64,000 bases of DNA from Muricea muricata (lineage: Eukaryota; Cnidaria; Anthozoa; Malacalcyonacea; Plexauridae). Positions 11,901-26,900 of the stretch are shown here, in pieces (the first letter of the stretch is position 1; each line of letters starts with the position of its first letter). Location of the stretch: NCBI GenBank assembly GCA_963855995.1, contig OY979729.1, positions 9,628,115-9,692,114 of the forward strand, given 5' to 3'. The translations under genes and the position numbers were made by a program. The notes beneath the pieces are model-generated. The model was not told where the DNA came from and ran no database searches. It was given only the letters and a program-made list of their open reading frames with translations.

Positions 11901-14900
11901 GAGTTTTTCAGACTCGTCGCTGTGGCCAATAAGCTTGAACGGGTAGTCATGTTAAAAATGTTTGTTTTAGAGCCAGAGCTGTGCAGTTAAAGCTGGTTAA
12001 ATATTTCCAGCGAAAACGTAAAGACAAGGAGATTAAGGTCGGTATTGTTGGTAAGGTTGGTAAAACGCCTGTCGATATTTCGCCCAACAGGGTCTTGAGA
12101 TTTTTACATTTTATCATTTTCACCTTAGCAACGAGCGTTGCTGGAGCAGTACAGAGTCCTGCACAAGAAATGGGTGGAGAAAGTCGAGAAGATAGAAAAC
12201 AATCAAAAGCGAAAGTACGTACTAGAAAATACTGTGTGGAGTGCTCCTACTATTCCAGGTTAAGGGCTGCCCATCCCCAGCCCCCCTGGGAAATGTTCAC
12301 TCCGCACACCTCACAATCACGCCTTTCATCTACTAAGGTCGTGGGTCCGATTGCTCCTTTATACAATTTACAAAAATATCGCACAAGTTGTTACTGACCT
12401 GCGAATAAGCTGTTACAATATTATTATTATTCTAAGTTGATGGTGGAATAAGCTGTTAACTAACTTGCCACAATCTTGATGGGACTATCTGACTTGTTAC
12501 AAGGCTGTTCCAGCAAGACTGATACAGTCACGATGATATTATAATATCGTTATAGCCTTGTGTTGTCAACTTTGTGAAAATCTTGTTAAGGCAGATCTCT
12601 ATCACAAGAAGAGTTATTAACTCCTCGTCGTTTGTATTTGAGTAGGAACAAGGAAGCACGTGTGCGCGACTTTTACGAAAAGATCTTTCCAGAAATCAAG
12701 AGACACAGAGAACAGACAGAACGCTTTTCAAGGTACTGCAAAGGTTGATAATATGGTGTAGTGTGACATTGTATGATATGATGGGGTGTGGTGTTTGTGG
12801 TTTAGTGTTGTATGTATTGGTGAGGTTAGGTGTGGTATGGTATCGTTTGTTGTGGTGAGGTGTGCGTGTGGTAAGATATGGTGTGTTGCCGTAAGGTGTG
12901 GTGTGGTAAGATATGGTGTGTTGTCGTGAGGTGTGGGTGGTAAGATATGGTATTAAGTGGTGGGGGAGAGGGTGTGGAAAAGTTGCGATGTGGTATGGTA
13001 TTGTGTGGTTAATGGGCAGGTGTCGTGTGGCGTGGTATGGTGTGGTGTAGTGTGGCAAAGTGTGGTGTATTGTGGTGAGGTATGGTGTGGTAAGAGTATG
13101 GTGCGATGTGATGTGGTGTGGGGTGGTTGCCACCTAAACGATACTAGCTGATAGCTAGGTCACTAAAAGTCAGGAAAAAGTTGGAACAGAGAAACAAGGA
13201 TAATAAACAACTTTGTGTACCCGCCGATCCTCCAGGCCTTGCTGTGATTTGGGAGATATGCGCACCTATCACCACAAAATGTTTTTTCTTTAGAATCGGC
13301 TCTCGAACAAACTGGGGTATGTCAGTACGTAGTGATGCAGAATACGAGGAGATTCTGCGAGATCTTGAAGAGAAAGAGGTAGGTCTCTTTCGTGACGTCT
13401 TTTATTCCTTTAAGCCGCAGGAAACACATTCGTCAGAAGCAATGTCTGGAAAGGCATGATTGAGAAAGGGTTTTCAATCTTTCAACGGGAAAATTTTGAA
13501 ATCTTCCTGAAAATGTTAGGAAGAATCATTTTTGATAGCATCAAAGTATAAGGGCAACTGGGGAGCATGGGAGGTAATATCCAGTTTTTTGTAGAAAGCA
13601 GTCAAGATTTCTGGAATAAACCAGGGTATTCAAGATTGCTTATAATTTTTGTCTTTAGTTCATTGAGTTTTGTCATGAAACCTCCCCCCCCTTTAATTTC
13701 AAATCTTTCTGGCGGGCAGTGCCCGCGTACCCGTAGCTCTTGTTTGCTACTTTGGCTGGCTATGTAGGTATAATGCTCATAAATAGTTAACGGTTTGCAG
13801 CATTTCATTTGATCAACTCTATTTTCACAGAGAACCGAGAAACACATGCGTCAATTAGCCGTCGACATTCCACCGTTGCTGGACGAGGATCAGAGACGAG
13901 TTAAATACATCAACAGGAACGGTGAGTTGTTCTCGTGATTATGTTGGAAACTGGGTAACCAATATAAATATTACTGATATGTGCTTGTGAGTTGTGAGCA
14001 TCTGATTCTCTGGCCACACGTGTGCTAAATTGAAGGTAAATGTGCGAGGGCATAGCTAAAGGGGACAGACGAGAGTTGGGTTTTCAAGATGGCGGCTGTT
14101 TTTCTCGATTCTTAAAACGAGAACGAAACGACAACCAGACATTTATAGCATTGCTAAACCTAACCCTTACCCTTGAACCTAACCTCAATTTAGGAATGTT
14201 ATAAGTGTCTGGGTAGTTGATTCGTTCTTGTAAACTCAATACTCGAGTTAAAAACCAGAAACGGAGTTTACAAGATGTATTTCTTCGAAATATGCTTTAT
14301 TTTGTATTTTATTAAATTGTCGTCCAGTCAAGGTTTATTGATTCGTTCTCGTTTCAAGAATCTTGAAAACAGCCGCCATCTTGAAAACCTACCTCTCGTC
14401 CAGCCTCTTTACCCATCGTCAATGCGTGAGGACGTATACAAGTAACTGCGCTAAATAATAATCGTCTATAACACGAACTAAATGTGTGTCAGCGGTTGCT
14501 TTGATAAGAATACTCTTATATTCCCTTCGTATCGATGACACGCTTTTTGAGAACGAGCAAGGAATCCAGTTCTAAACATATCAGTGGTGGAAAACTTGTA
14601 TTGTAAGCCTGAAATATTAACTAAACTTCACTTTGCTTTGCTACTTTCATCTCAAAGCATATGTGAACCGGATTGATTTTAAATATTAACTGAGTTAGTA
14701 TGCGTTGTATCATATTTTATCAATAGTGGGTTCAAATTCTAACGGCACGCAACTTTAATCGTGGTATTAATACTGTGTTGTATTCCCTGTAACAGGTTTT
14801 ATCAAAGACTTAAAGGTCTATGTTGAACAACGAAACATGTTGAATATTTGGACTGAGAAAGAGAAAGAAATATTTAAAGAAAAGTAAGTTTAGTTGATGC

Positions 14901-17900
14901 TCGTCTCCCCCCCCCCTTCCAAGGCTACCAGTCGTCGGTCGGCCACATTCTGTATAAAAAAAATAGTCTAGCCCGCAATCGGGTGTAACATTGCTGAACA
15001 ATATTGTTGACAACATTGAACAATGTGGGCAGCACAACATTGTTTAATCCTGTTTTCAACAACTCGTGATTTTTTTTGCCTTGTATACATGCGCACATTC
15101 AATGCGTCAATTTTATTGACTGTTGGGTGATACAACGCGAACCTTAAATAATCAACAGAAAGCGTGTGCACCTCCCCCTAAACGTTCCCCACCTCCCCAA
15201 AGTTTTTTACAAAAATCCGACCCGGTGGTTAATGTATAACTGAATATCAAGTCTCCTGACGAAGTGACTCCAGAGACGGTGTTAATATTCAATTCTTCTG
15301 CGTCCAATTCTATGTTCTCCAGATATATCGAGGCTCCAAAAGACTTTGAGTATATTGCCAACTTCATACCCAACAAGGTACTAAATAGAAATTGTCTGTA
15401 CGTATGTTTATGGTCAGTGCTTGTTTCAAGTTGTCGGAACAAGTTTGGAACAAGTTGTTGACTATAAGTGACAAGCTTGATAGGACTGTCCGGCTCGTTG
15501 AAAGGTTGTTCTGATACAGTCACGATATAACAGCCTTGTGTGGTTAACGTTGTGACAATCTTGTTACTACAGGTTTTTTTCAGTCAACGTTGTGACAAGT
15601 CTGATACTCCCATCGAGCTTGTTGCAAGCTGTGAACGAATTGTTCCAAAGTTGTTGACAATCTTACAACTTACTTGTACATTGACATTTAATATTCCACA
15701 CATTACTAGAATGTGAAAGACTGTGTCCTGTATTATTACCGCACGAAGAGGACAGGAAACTTTAAGAAGTTGGCGAAGAAACAAACCTTGAAGAGAAAAC
15801 GAATGTCGGTAAGGAGAACGGCATGCATTACACCAAATTGCTAGGGCGTTGCCTGACCATTGAAATAAAGTAACCATTTAATCGTGTATATATTTACTAG
15901 AATTCAAGTAGTAAAGATGAAACAAGCAAGTCCAAAATTCTTAAACCGCGGTAAGTAGCGGTACTTTGCAGAGATTTTGTAAAGCGTTGGGTCGCAAATT
16001 TCATCTTGAAAACGTCCCATGTTTTCATCTTTCATTGGTAATACTAAGTCGAGCTTGGGAGTGGAGGCCTGCCTGCTCCAATGGGAAAATCTGAAATCCT
16101 GGAAATTGCAAAATTCGTCAGCGATGTACACAAAGGTTAAGAGTTTTAGTGCTACCTTTGTATTTTCAGGCCTGAAGGAGATCGCTCGGAGAGTGAAATC
16201 GAGGATGAAGAAGCGTTCGAGATGGATAGTGATGGATCTGAAGAGAGTTCCTTACGTGTCCCTATTTCAACGAATTCTAGTCTTCCTGTTAAGATCTCCA
16301 CACCACAGGCTGGAGGCAAAGCAGGTGAGACATTAGCTTCACTCGTCGAAATTCTCCACTTATAACCAGGTGATCTGAAAACACCGAAAAGTACTGGTAC
16401 TAGTTGTCAAATAGAAATCCACTTTTCGAGGCAAACTAGCAAATTTCTCATGAAGTATAATTTACTTCGGTTCCAAATTTCTGTTTGGCTTGTAATTTTC
16501 TTTACTGGACATGATTACAAAGTTTCAACAAGTTTCATAAAGGAAAATAAAAGATTTAAGTGAGTAAAAACAGCAAAATGGATTTTTATTCGTGGCTAGT
16601 TCCAGGCCTTCTACTCACGGTCAGATCAGCTGGAAGTCATAGCAATTCTGCTAACTGACCGTCGAAAAGTTCTGTTCGCACTGCTTGGCCCGAGTTGAAA
16701 ACAAGATTAGATCAGTTCGTCACCACTTGTACAAGCTTGACGAGGATACCAGACATGTTACCAGGTTGTCCTAACAACTCTGATACAGACTTGTTCTAAC
16801 AAGGTTGTTACAAAATTGACAACAGAAGGTGGTAACAATAGTGTTATATCATGACTGCATCAGTGTTGTTGGAGCAACTTTGTAACAAGTCTGGTAGTGT
16901 CATCAGACTTGATACAAGTTGTTAACAGCTTGTTCCAAGCTTGTTGTTGGGGTAAGCAGTGCGAACACTTGTTGACAGCTTGCCAAGAGACTTGCCACAA
17001 GCTGTGTGATTGTACGTGTGTTTTCGGAACTTGTCAGGTTCTTTCGATATCAGAATAATCTTATACCTTGATAGAAAATTAATGATCTGCACGCGGGCGT
17101 AGACTGTGTTGAGATCTTGCTACATGGAGTATCGCATGATTTTTTAGTTACAGAAGCCTCCAGTGCAGAAACTCCCCGTTGGTCAAAGAATGAACGAGAG
17201 ATAGCTATTGAGGGTAAGTATGCATATGTTGATCTGGTGTAAACATCTGCAGGGGCCGGTTGTATCAAAGGCGTTTAGCTTAAACGTTGGATAAGTGAAA
17301 TTTAAAAATCACTTTTACACCTAGTATGGAACCGAGATTAATAAATATTTAGTTTTACATATAATTGTTCTTCTCAGGTCAAATGCCACGCGCAAATTTG
17401 TTTTATATTTTTGACTTATCCACCGTTTAAGCTAAACGGTGATACAACCGGCCCCTGGTCAGTTGTCCATTACACAGCCAAAAACGAGCAGGTTCCTGCA
17501 AGCTTGGTCAACGCTTGTTGCCTGGCGGTCAACAAGCCGATATCAGGATGAGTAGAATCTCTGGCTTGATGGTAACAGGACTGTTGTAAGTTCTGAACGG
17601 GCTTGATGCAAGTTGATTTTCAAGACTGTTTATCCACAAGCTAGATGCAAATTGTTTTATCAACTTGGTAGAAGTTTCCCGTGGAAGAACTGCTACAAAA
17701 TGCCCTTCGAAATCTGCCATCTTGCAGAGATGAAACAGTACTCATTCCATATCCGAATTTTAAATCCAAATTTAAGCAGCACGAAGAAACTTGGTTTATA
17801 TAACCTGAGCATTCCTAAATGTATAAATTTTAAGCTACAGAGTCGTCTGCCCAATAGTTTTAAAAACAATTGTATATTTCATCTGTTAAGGTCTGCGTCT

Positions 17901-20900
17901 TCATGGACGCAACTGGACAGCAATATCACAGATGGTGAAAACAAAAACGGAGGCACAATGCAAGAATTTCTATTTCAATTATAAACGGAAACTTGATCTT
18001 GAGAATGTCATTGCGGAACACAATGCTTTGAAGGTACGAATAATAATAACGTACGGGGGGGTATAGCATGGAGAGAAGATAATACTGCTTGTAACGTGTC
18101 CAGCACACAACAACTTCAACTATATTGTTGAAGGTACGAATAATTATAACGTACGGTGGGGCGGAAGGGTACCATAAAGAGAAGATAATACTGGCTCTAA
18201 CGTGTCAAGCACATAACTACAAACCGTACGTTCTCAAAAGATACAAATGTCCGCTCGTAGAAATAAATATAAATAATAAGTTCCTTGTATGTTTGCATGG
18301 TGAATATCAAACTAAAGTATAATTTTGTGGAAACACCACGTAGTAAACTTACGCGGTGTTTCCACAAAATTATATTCTAATTAAATATAAATAACTTTCG
18401 CATTAACCACTCCGTCCATTTCGTGTCCAGATCTAAGACAATTCGCTGCTTAGAGTTTTTTACCTAACTTTGTACACGCAATAGTTTAATTAAGACGACA
18501 TTATTTTGTCGATAACTAATATAAGCCATATTTTTTTAACTAATAATTAGTTACCCAAAAGTATTTCCAAATTTATTCACAAAATTGTCTCAGGTTGTTC
18601 AACGTCAAGAATCCGAGGAGACAATATCCGCGTCGGAAGCTTCCGATGATAACTACGACATTCCCGAAGAAAGGCCGAGTCTGGTACGAAGTAAGCAGAA
18701 CGCTAGAGAAACTCGATCCCAGGTTGAGCAGACTGCAAGAGAGACTCGATCCCAGGTTGAGCAAAACACGAGAGAAACTCGATCCCAGGTTGCTGAACGA
18801 CGCGCGGAAACTGGTCCGACTCTTCGGAATACACGTGGCCAAAGAAACACTCGAAACAGGTCCGCTGAGGGAAAGCCTTCACGCGGCCTGCCTGATGATC
18901 CTCCCAACGCAAAGTTACATGAAGCAGAGAATCCAGCGGCCTCTGAAAAGTCGAAGATAAGCACTGTCGGCTCAGATGAAACTCGTATTATCGTGGTGGA
19001 TACAGTGGAACCTCCGATACAAAGCGAGGTACTTAGGGATATCGTTGGATCACAAGAACATTCACGTACACATGTATCCCCAATAGAAAGCTACACAAAA
19101 CCCCCTGTATCCACAAGCTTCCCTGAAGTAATAAATATAACAGGTATTTATTTTGAACAGACAATATGTGCTACAGTTTGGCTTGCACCTCTTGTAACTA
19201 TTCAGTGAAGCCGTAGAGAAATGCGAATTTTTCAATGGTCCATAATGCTATCTAATATGAATAGAGTTTAGTTTAGGTTTTCTGCTGTAGCAACACTGGG
19301 TCAATAAGAAATGATCCTTACTGGACCTCCAGGAAGAACAGTTTAGAACTGATAGAGCTAAGCAGTATAAATAAAGTTAATTTAGTTTAGGTTTCCCTCT
19401 GTAGTATCACTGGATCAATAAGAGATGATCCTTGCTGGACCTCTAGGAATAACAGTTCAGAATTGATAGAGCTATCTAGTATGAATAAAGTCAGTTTAGT
19501 TTAGGTTTCCCCCTGTAGTAACACTGGATCAATAAGAGATGATCCTCACTGGACCTCAAGGAAGAACAGTTTAGAACTGGTAGAGCTATCCAGTATAAAA
19601 AGAGTTATTTCAGTGAGGCGAAACAACAATCCTGCAACATGTTAAAGTTTCTCATTTTCTGAAATAAAAAAACTTACTATACTATCTTTTCTAGGTCAGC
19701 CATCACCAGCTGTTACTAAAGGAACGGCAACACCATCAGACCGTCAGCCAAGTCAAATTGCAACCAAGGTCGAAGCGTCTGTCCCTCGTGTACCTAATGT
19801 GGACCTCACAAGTACTACAGAATCCCTAAAGACCACGGTTATCTCCTCTACTAGTATGTACCCAAAGGCGGAATGTGGACCATTAAGTTTGAAGACTGGA
19901 GTGAGCGGGCGCCATTCGGAGGCTTTGCTGACACTAGCTCGAAACCGCGCCGCTGCCGAAACCGCAGGTATAGGTCAAAACTAGATTCATATTAATCTGA
20001 TACTGCGGAGGACAAGCAGAAATTCGTTGTCGCAGTGTCTCGTATCAGCGTAATATGAATCTAGTTTTTCATATCTTTGAGGATGGTTCTGAAATAGAAG
20101 TGAAACACTGCGCGTTCTCAAAGACAAGCGTTAAGTCGTCACGTAAATATTTCGTGCACTTAAATTGGATAAAACTCGTTACCAATCCCAGTTGACTCGA
20201 TAGCTCAATTGGTGGAGCGGCGGTCTAGAAACACGAAGATGCGATTTTATACTGACTCTTTAATTGCTACTGTAAATCTTTCAGAATTTTGGCGTGCATA
20301 AAATTGGCGTTTTCATCTCCGCGATTCTATTTTTGTAGGGTTATTGGAGAACCCCGTGGAAGAGCCTGAAGACAAGAATGAAAAAGAAAAAGTGAAAAAG
20401 AATCGTTTCCCAGACCCTCAGTTACGAACGTTTGAACAGAGCGAAGCGCAAAGGATATTTAACCGTTTTTCTCCCTGTATACCCCCAGATACCACCAGTA
20501 GACAACAGGTATGCTTTGTACACGGCAAAAAACGTTTTCAATAATGTTTTGCTACGCACAATGTTCAATATTGTCAACAAATTTACAGTAGTGAAGCTAT
20601 GAGCCTCACAATTTGGTCGTATTGTGCAAGTATTTCCGTCTTTGCACCCACGGAAACAATCAATTTCTAAACAAATCAATCATGTTAATGACTTGGGTTG
20701 GTTTGGTGCCTGGAAATGTTGTTCAGCATTCTTACGCCGAAAATGATAACAATTTCTGTGTGTAACACAGGTATATACAAAATTTTGCAATGCTATATTT
20801 TCTACCCTTTTCGACATTTCACCACCAAACACTGTAATTTTACTAGTTTCATCCAGTTCTTTCCAGCTGTGGTATTAGTTTATTTTTCATTAAATGTATT

Positions 20901-23900
20901 AAAATTACAGCTTAGTCAAAAATATTAAGGCCCAGACAACAGCTTTAAATAGAGCCATAACATAACTAAACAAAACAATTTTTGTTCTGTTTGGTTATTT
21001 TATGGTTCTGTTTAAAGCTGTTGTCTGGGCTTTAATAAGCTGAGATTTCCGCCCGGAGTATCTATTGCTATTGTTAAAATTACGTTTAACGTGCAAATTG
21101 TCCGTTGGATATGTAGATATTTTATCATCTCTGTTTTTAGGTACGGACGCAAAGACTACCCCATCCTCCATTTCATCCACCTGGTATCCCCGTGCATCCG
21201 TTTGTGCCCCACCTTGGTCCACATGGTGCACCGCACTTCCCCGAGATGTATGCAATTGCAATGCCTCCTGGACCAGGGTTTGATCCTATGTTTCACCCGC
21301 AGCTCATGGAGTACATTCCAGGTTAGTAGTTGTAGTAATCATGTGGTGTGGTGTGGTGTGGTGTACTATTGTAGTATTTAAGGGTTGGAGACTGTTGTGA
21401 GTGTTTCGTTTACAAATACACGCACGAGCTGAATGTACAATGAATGAAAAATTTTTATAGTGCACGAAGCCGCCGGGGCCGAGTGTAGTATACAAAATTT
21501 TGAGTTCATTGTACATTCAGCAAGTGCGTGTATTTGTAAACAAAACACGAACTTAACAGTCTCTAACACATTTAATATATGATCTGAGTCCACTGGTCGT
21601 GCTCGCAAGCAAAAGCCGTACGCTTTCGCTACCAAAACAAAATAAAACAAATCCAATTTTAAAAACATTATACGTGAAAAAAGTACAACAAATTTGAAGA
21701 ATTGTAGCGAACAACCTTTACAAACTGAGTCAAGCACATAAACACAACGATACGTCAAAAAATAGCCTGTTAAATGAGCTCTCATGCGGGAGTTCACAGA
21801 CGAAAAAATGAGAATAATCGGTGTTTATTAAGTTTAATTACTTCTGACGATAGAAATTCTCAAGATTGTTTTCTTTTTTGGTCTTTATAGTAGAATTCAT
21901 CGATACTTTCATCAACTTGTTAGCTTTATCCACTTGTAAATACAGTTTTCTTGACGTTTTACTCATGGCCATTTTCAATACTGCACACTTTTCGTGCATT
22001 ATTGTGATAACGCACTCAAACGACTCGTTGTTGCCAGGTAACCAAAACACACGTGATCGATTTTGACCAATCGCGTGCGCGGATTTTGAACAGTGGACGA
22101 AGATCATATATTAAAATATGGTATAGTATGGTTATGATGTGTTGTGGTGCTGTGTTGTCCTATACAAGGATCAAGAATCTCAGCTTGTGGTCCAAATTTT
22201 GCGGCAAAACAAAGGGAAGTGAGCACTGGTTAGGTCAAATCATTATTTTACCAAAACCAAAGCAATGATGTGATGTAATATTTTTGTCTTGCCCCAAAGT
22301 TTGAGTGGGAAGGTGAGATTCTTGGTCCTTGTATATCGTATGATGTGGTTTGGTTATGGAATGTTATGCTATGCTATGCTCTGCTCTGCTATGCTATGTT
22401 ATGTTATCGTATGTTATGTTGAGGATTGCTATGCTGTAGTGTGGTGCAATTTGACATGATGGTAAAATATTTTATTGTATGAGGGTATGATATTGTACAT
22501 ACTTAATTTTAATCAAAAAAATTTCTTTATGTAGGTATGGAACAACATCTCTTCTCTGCCCGCTTACGAGAGGAGGCAGTCCGAGCTAATTCAGGGGCAG
22601 TATTGTGGCCCCCTCCTATGGAACACCAGGGAATTGTGTTTACCCCTCATCCACCATTTATGTTCCCAATGGATACGCTTACCCCAACCGAACGTGTTCC
22701 AAGGCGACGGGAAAGCGGCCACGAATTAACCTCGCCTGTTTCCTCGGCCCGATGTCGGTCTGTCGAGATTCCAGCCATCCATCCTCGGGCGCTTACGCCG
22801 GATCAGGGTATCTCCAGCTCCAAACCGGTGAACCAACAGCGTTCCACTTCCTTGACTGATGTTCATTCATGGGTTGCATCGACTAGCGGCGAGCGACGCA
22901 CCTCGCCGAGTCGACCTCAAGCCGCCATTGCCGCACCGGATACGGATCAGGTGAAGTCGTTTGAACGTTTCAATGCGCTGATGAATGCGGCGGCGGGAGC
23001 AAGACCTATGGTCGACAGTATACGAGAGACGCAACGTGCCCGGGATTCGGTAAAAATAGGCGAAGCTGAGCGATCTCATCCTCATTTTACGCGTCAGTCG
23101 TGCGTGGTTACGAACACTGCAGTACTTCATGTCTCGTCTGGACCAAAGGACGGATCCGGACCACAAGCACATGGTATATCATCTGGCCTTGCACCACCTC
23201 AACCACCACCTTTGCTCTCAATAACTGGAGCACAGGCTCCCAGAAGCGAGGGTGTGTCCAATCCTCGACTCGCCGAGACAATTTCGATTGGGCGAATGGG
23301 ATTGCGAGAGGATTCAGCCAAAGTTTTAAATCCCCGAGAGATGATCGGTTCTATGGACCCCGTACATAGTGCGACAGCTACGTTTCCCCCAAACCCAAAG
23401 GAACAGCAGCCACCACCCTTAGTTCGAGACGCCCCTCCTACTGGATTAAAGCGTACCCCTCCGTCCAGAGATATAGGTCTGCTTGGACGGCCCAACCAGG
23501 ATCTTCTTCCGTGTGGATGTAAAAGTACGGAGATGTGTAAGCATCAGTTATACTCTCAAGAGGTACCGTATGTACAGCAAGTTGATGCACGAGACAGGCG
23601 AGAGGTCGAACATAAACAATCAAGCATTGAATCATCAAGCCGCAAGTCGATATTCCGACCATGGACTGAAAACATTACGAAGGATTCAGCAAAACCACCC
23701 TCGCCATTAAAGACTGTCTCTCCACCGATACAATTAAAGCATACAGGTAGCTCTCTCCATTCACACCATTCACAAAAAAGGCTATCTGGTTCTCCTGGTG
23801 GGGGTGGCCGTACCCCTTCTCCCAGTGTGATATCACATTCTTATTCCCAACAGCCTGGAGTGTTGATATCTAACCCTCACCCTTCGTCACAGGAACTGGG

Positions 23901-26900
23901 CGAAGTTATTCCCCGACCCGAACCACATACTAGGTCGTCTCACCGCAAAGATGACGTACTATCTCAAGAGCGTGGTCCAAGGTCCGTATTGGTGCCCCAA
24001 GAGGTTACGGCAAGACCTTCATTCACTTCCCAATGTCTCACCCCACAATGTGGTTCTATTACCTCTTACCTACAACGGCCATCAGATTCCTCTTCAGTGT
24101 TGCACCCTCTTCCTCATTCTGTTCCGCCAAGAAACAAATCACCTCTGCCTCAACAATCTAGGCGGGCGCCCAGCTCAACGCAACCCATCAATTCGTCCAC
24201 TTCGCACAATTCGCGCGAGCCATCAATTATCAAATCCCCATATACTCCACCATTGTCTGGAGTACCTCCCACCACGCCACAAGGCACCCAGCCCACTCCT
24301 CCCGTCTCACGTTTTTCTCATCTTGCTGGAGCTGTGCACCCTTCATCAGTGGTTCTTGGAATGACCTCTGCTCCCCATCCACTTAACCTTTTGCCCCACC
24401 TATTACCTAATGAATCAGGCATTCAAGAGCCAAGGGGCCCTCCCTCTACGCTTATCCAAAGCAGAACAACCCACCCAACGCCGTTTCCATCTGGGCTTTC
24501 ATCTCACTATGCTGCATTGCCTCCTGATCTGTTACATTCTGGGAACATTTCCCACTTGACGCGTGATGGTGTTAGATTGCCTCAACCATATGAGCGGTTC
24601 CGATCTTCCCCTGAGCACTCTCCAGATATCGTGGAACATTCCCGTAAGTTCTTTAAGCAGTCCCATGTACCAGCGGAGCCGGCTCGCGCAGATTATTCAC
24701 GTCCCGTTGTCTCAAAGTCTGCCAGTCCAGAGCCACAGGCGGCAAGTCCGGGATCACAGTCGGTTCGTCTGCGGACTGCAACCACTGGGCGTGGTGTTGT
24801 TACGCCGCCTCCTCTGGTCAGCAACACAGTTAGACCAAAGTCACCATTCATCGAACAAGCTGAACTTCATCAATCTAGTTTTGATGCCCCGGTTGACATA
24901 CAACGACACGTAAACCCTTCCTATGGTAAGAAAACCGCTGGTGTTGTAAGTTCTGAGTCGCGTAAGGATATGACCAAGTCTCATGCGTCGTCGCCTGGAA
25001 AAGAAGGTATATTCTACAATCAAACTTTATTTTTGATCATAGCATGTAAGGAAAGCTTGGCAGGTTTTACAACCTTCCGAGGGTTTGTGAAGTTTTTCAC
25101 AAGTTCTAACATTAATTTCAACATGTTTCCTTCTTTAGACGCTGGGAAATTGTCGCCTTCCGCGGAGATGAATACAGTTCTGGAGCACAGTTCTAGCAGG
25201 ATGGCCACCAGTTCCACCCTGATAAGAGATGTCGGACATCACACCATTGAAAGTGACGTTGCCCGTCACCCACGAGATGTTACCTCTCACCCACGAGAGG
25301 TTGACATTTATCCTGATGAGGAAACGTGTGAAAGCCGCGAAGATAGTCGATCGTTTGCTGAGAGTTCGAGCGTTGGTTTCGAGAGTCCGGATGATGAAGA
25401 CCACGAGTTAAGAATGAGATTTTTTCCGCCTGATGATATCAGTGATAGTGGTGGAGATGGTTTGTACGAGATTCGAGATTCTCATCCACGCTCAGAAAGC
25501 GAAGGAGATGAAGCTCGAGACGAGGGGGATAATGTTAAGGAGGCACCTGAGCGGCATGCTAGTGATGACGAGTTTTCGAACGCTGATGAGACATGTATAC
25601 CAACCGACAGCACCTATATTGCTTATTCTGAACGCTCTACCGATGGAAGTGTTTGTATTCGCCATGACTACGACTCATTAGCAGATGTGGTTGACAGCAC
25701 AGTGTCAGACTTTCCAGATTTTGAGCAACCGAGTGAGGATGGTGAGTGCGAGGAAAGGAAACATGGCGAGACCCGGGGAGATGGGAATAACACAGCGAAC
25801 TTTTCTCAGAATGAAAGTTTGCAGAGTGCAAATAATAATGTGGTGTCCCGCAGATTCGTGACTGAACAATCGATCGCTGGTGAGGCTAGTGACTCTTGGA
25901 AGGGTACTGGTGGTGAAACGGATAGAAGATTCGGTGAAAGTGCTCTTAACGATGATATTAGACATCCTGGAGACACCAGGCTAATGTCACTTCAAAATGT
26001 CAGCGGCAACGAAGGTGATGATGATGCGACCGAGGATGAAGCAGGGTACTCGGGGATAGGTGGTGCATCTGAAGTAGTTTCGAGTGACAGAGATAAAGTA
26101 GTAGACACACGTACCACTGAAGTTGACAGCTCTGAAGTGATGGAGAAGGTTGATCGTGGAGATCTTTCGGGAAGTACAAGTAATGTGGTTGATGTTAAAG
26201 ATGACAGTACAGTAATGAACAGTACGATTTCTGTGGACACAAGAGTACAGGTGGACGATACAGCTAGTGGAACTGAAGCACCATTGGAAAGAATAGAAGA
26301 TACATCAGTATATGACGAGGATGATGTGATACATGATGGGGTATCGGAGGGTGCACAAGATATAGTCGCTCATGACCAGTTTAGCAAGTTGAAGGACAAT
26401 CTGGAACCGGATGTAACAGGTGTAGTCGAAGATAAACAGGAGGATGTTGGTCAAATGTCAGACGGTACAGAAAGCTTGCACTCGGCTGACAACGTATTGC
26501 CGCATACCGAGACAGAAGGACATGTTATTACAGCTGACTCTAGAGATTCTGTGAATAGCAGAACGGTGATCACAACGACTGACACTAGAAACCTTTCGAA
26601 TGATTCAGCCAGAGCAAAAAACGCTGAGGATGCGTGTACAACTGAAGAAGCGGTCACAACTACGGAAAATGTAAGTGACGTGGACAGTCAGGAAGAGAGC
26701 AATGTCCAGTCAGCGATTGATGATGTGGTGGACACATCAGGGAATGACAATATACCATCGAACGTGTTCATCGAACGAGGTTCAGAGGACGTCAAGGACG
26801 TGAGCAGCTCTTCAGATACCAGACGTAAAGTTGAACTGTCTGATGATGTGAAGGACATCTTCAATCCTGACATACTGGAAGCTCGTGAGATTGAGAGTAG

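Larger units (their letters stand above)
13831..15808 (+). other. NCOR: NCOR SANT1 / deacetylase-activating domain
   Basis: Four exons (13831-13921, 14796-14883, 15323-15377, 15710-15808) encode the domain that binds and activates HDAC3. The visible blocks are IPPLLDEDQRRVKYINRNG, then NIWTEKEKEIFKEKYIEAPK, then VKDCVLYYYRTKR. The APK lysine, the paired tyrosines of LYYY and the first basic residue of TKR correspond to positions that contact inositol tetraphosphate in the SMRT-HDAC3 structure. The second basic residue is Arg instead of Lys. The domain looks functional. Confidence 0.85.

Noticed and set aside
12696-13133. 145-aa His/Thr-rich minus-strand frame
   Set aside because: It is the translation of the TGTGG low-complexity tract in an NCOR intron.
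20195-20240. tRNA gene
   Set aside because: Only the D-arm/A-box part is tRNA-like; no B box or acceptor stem can be formed.
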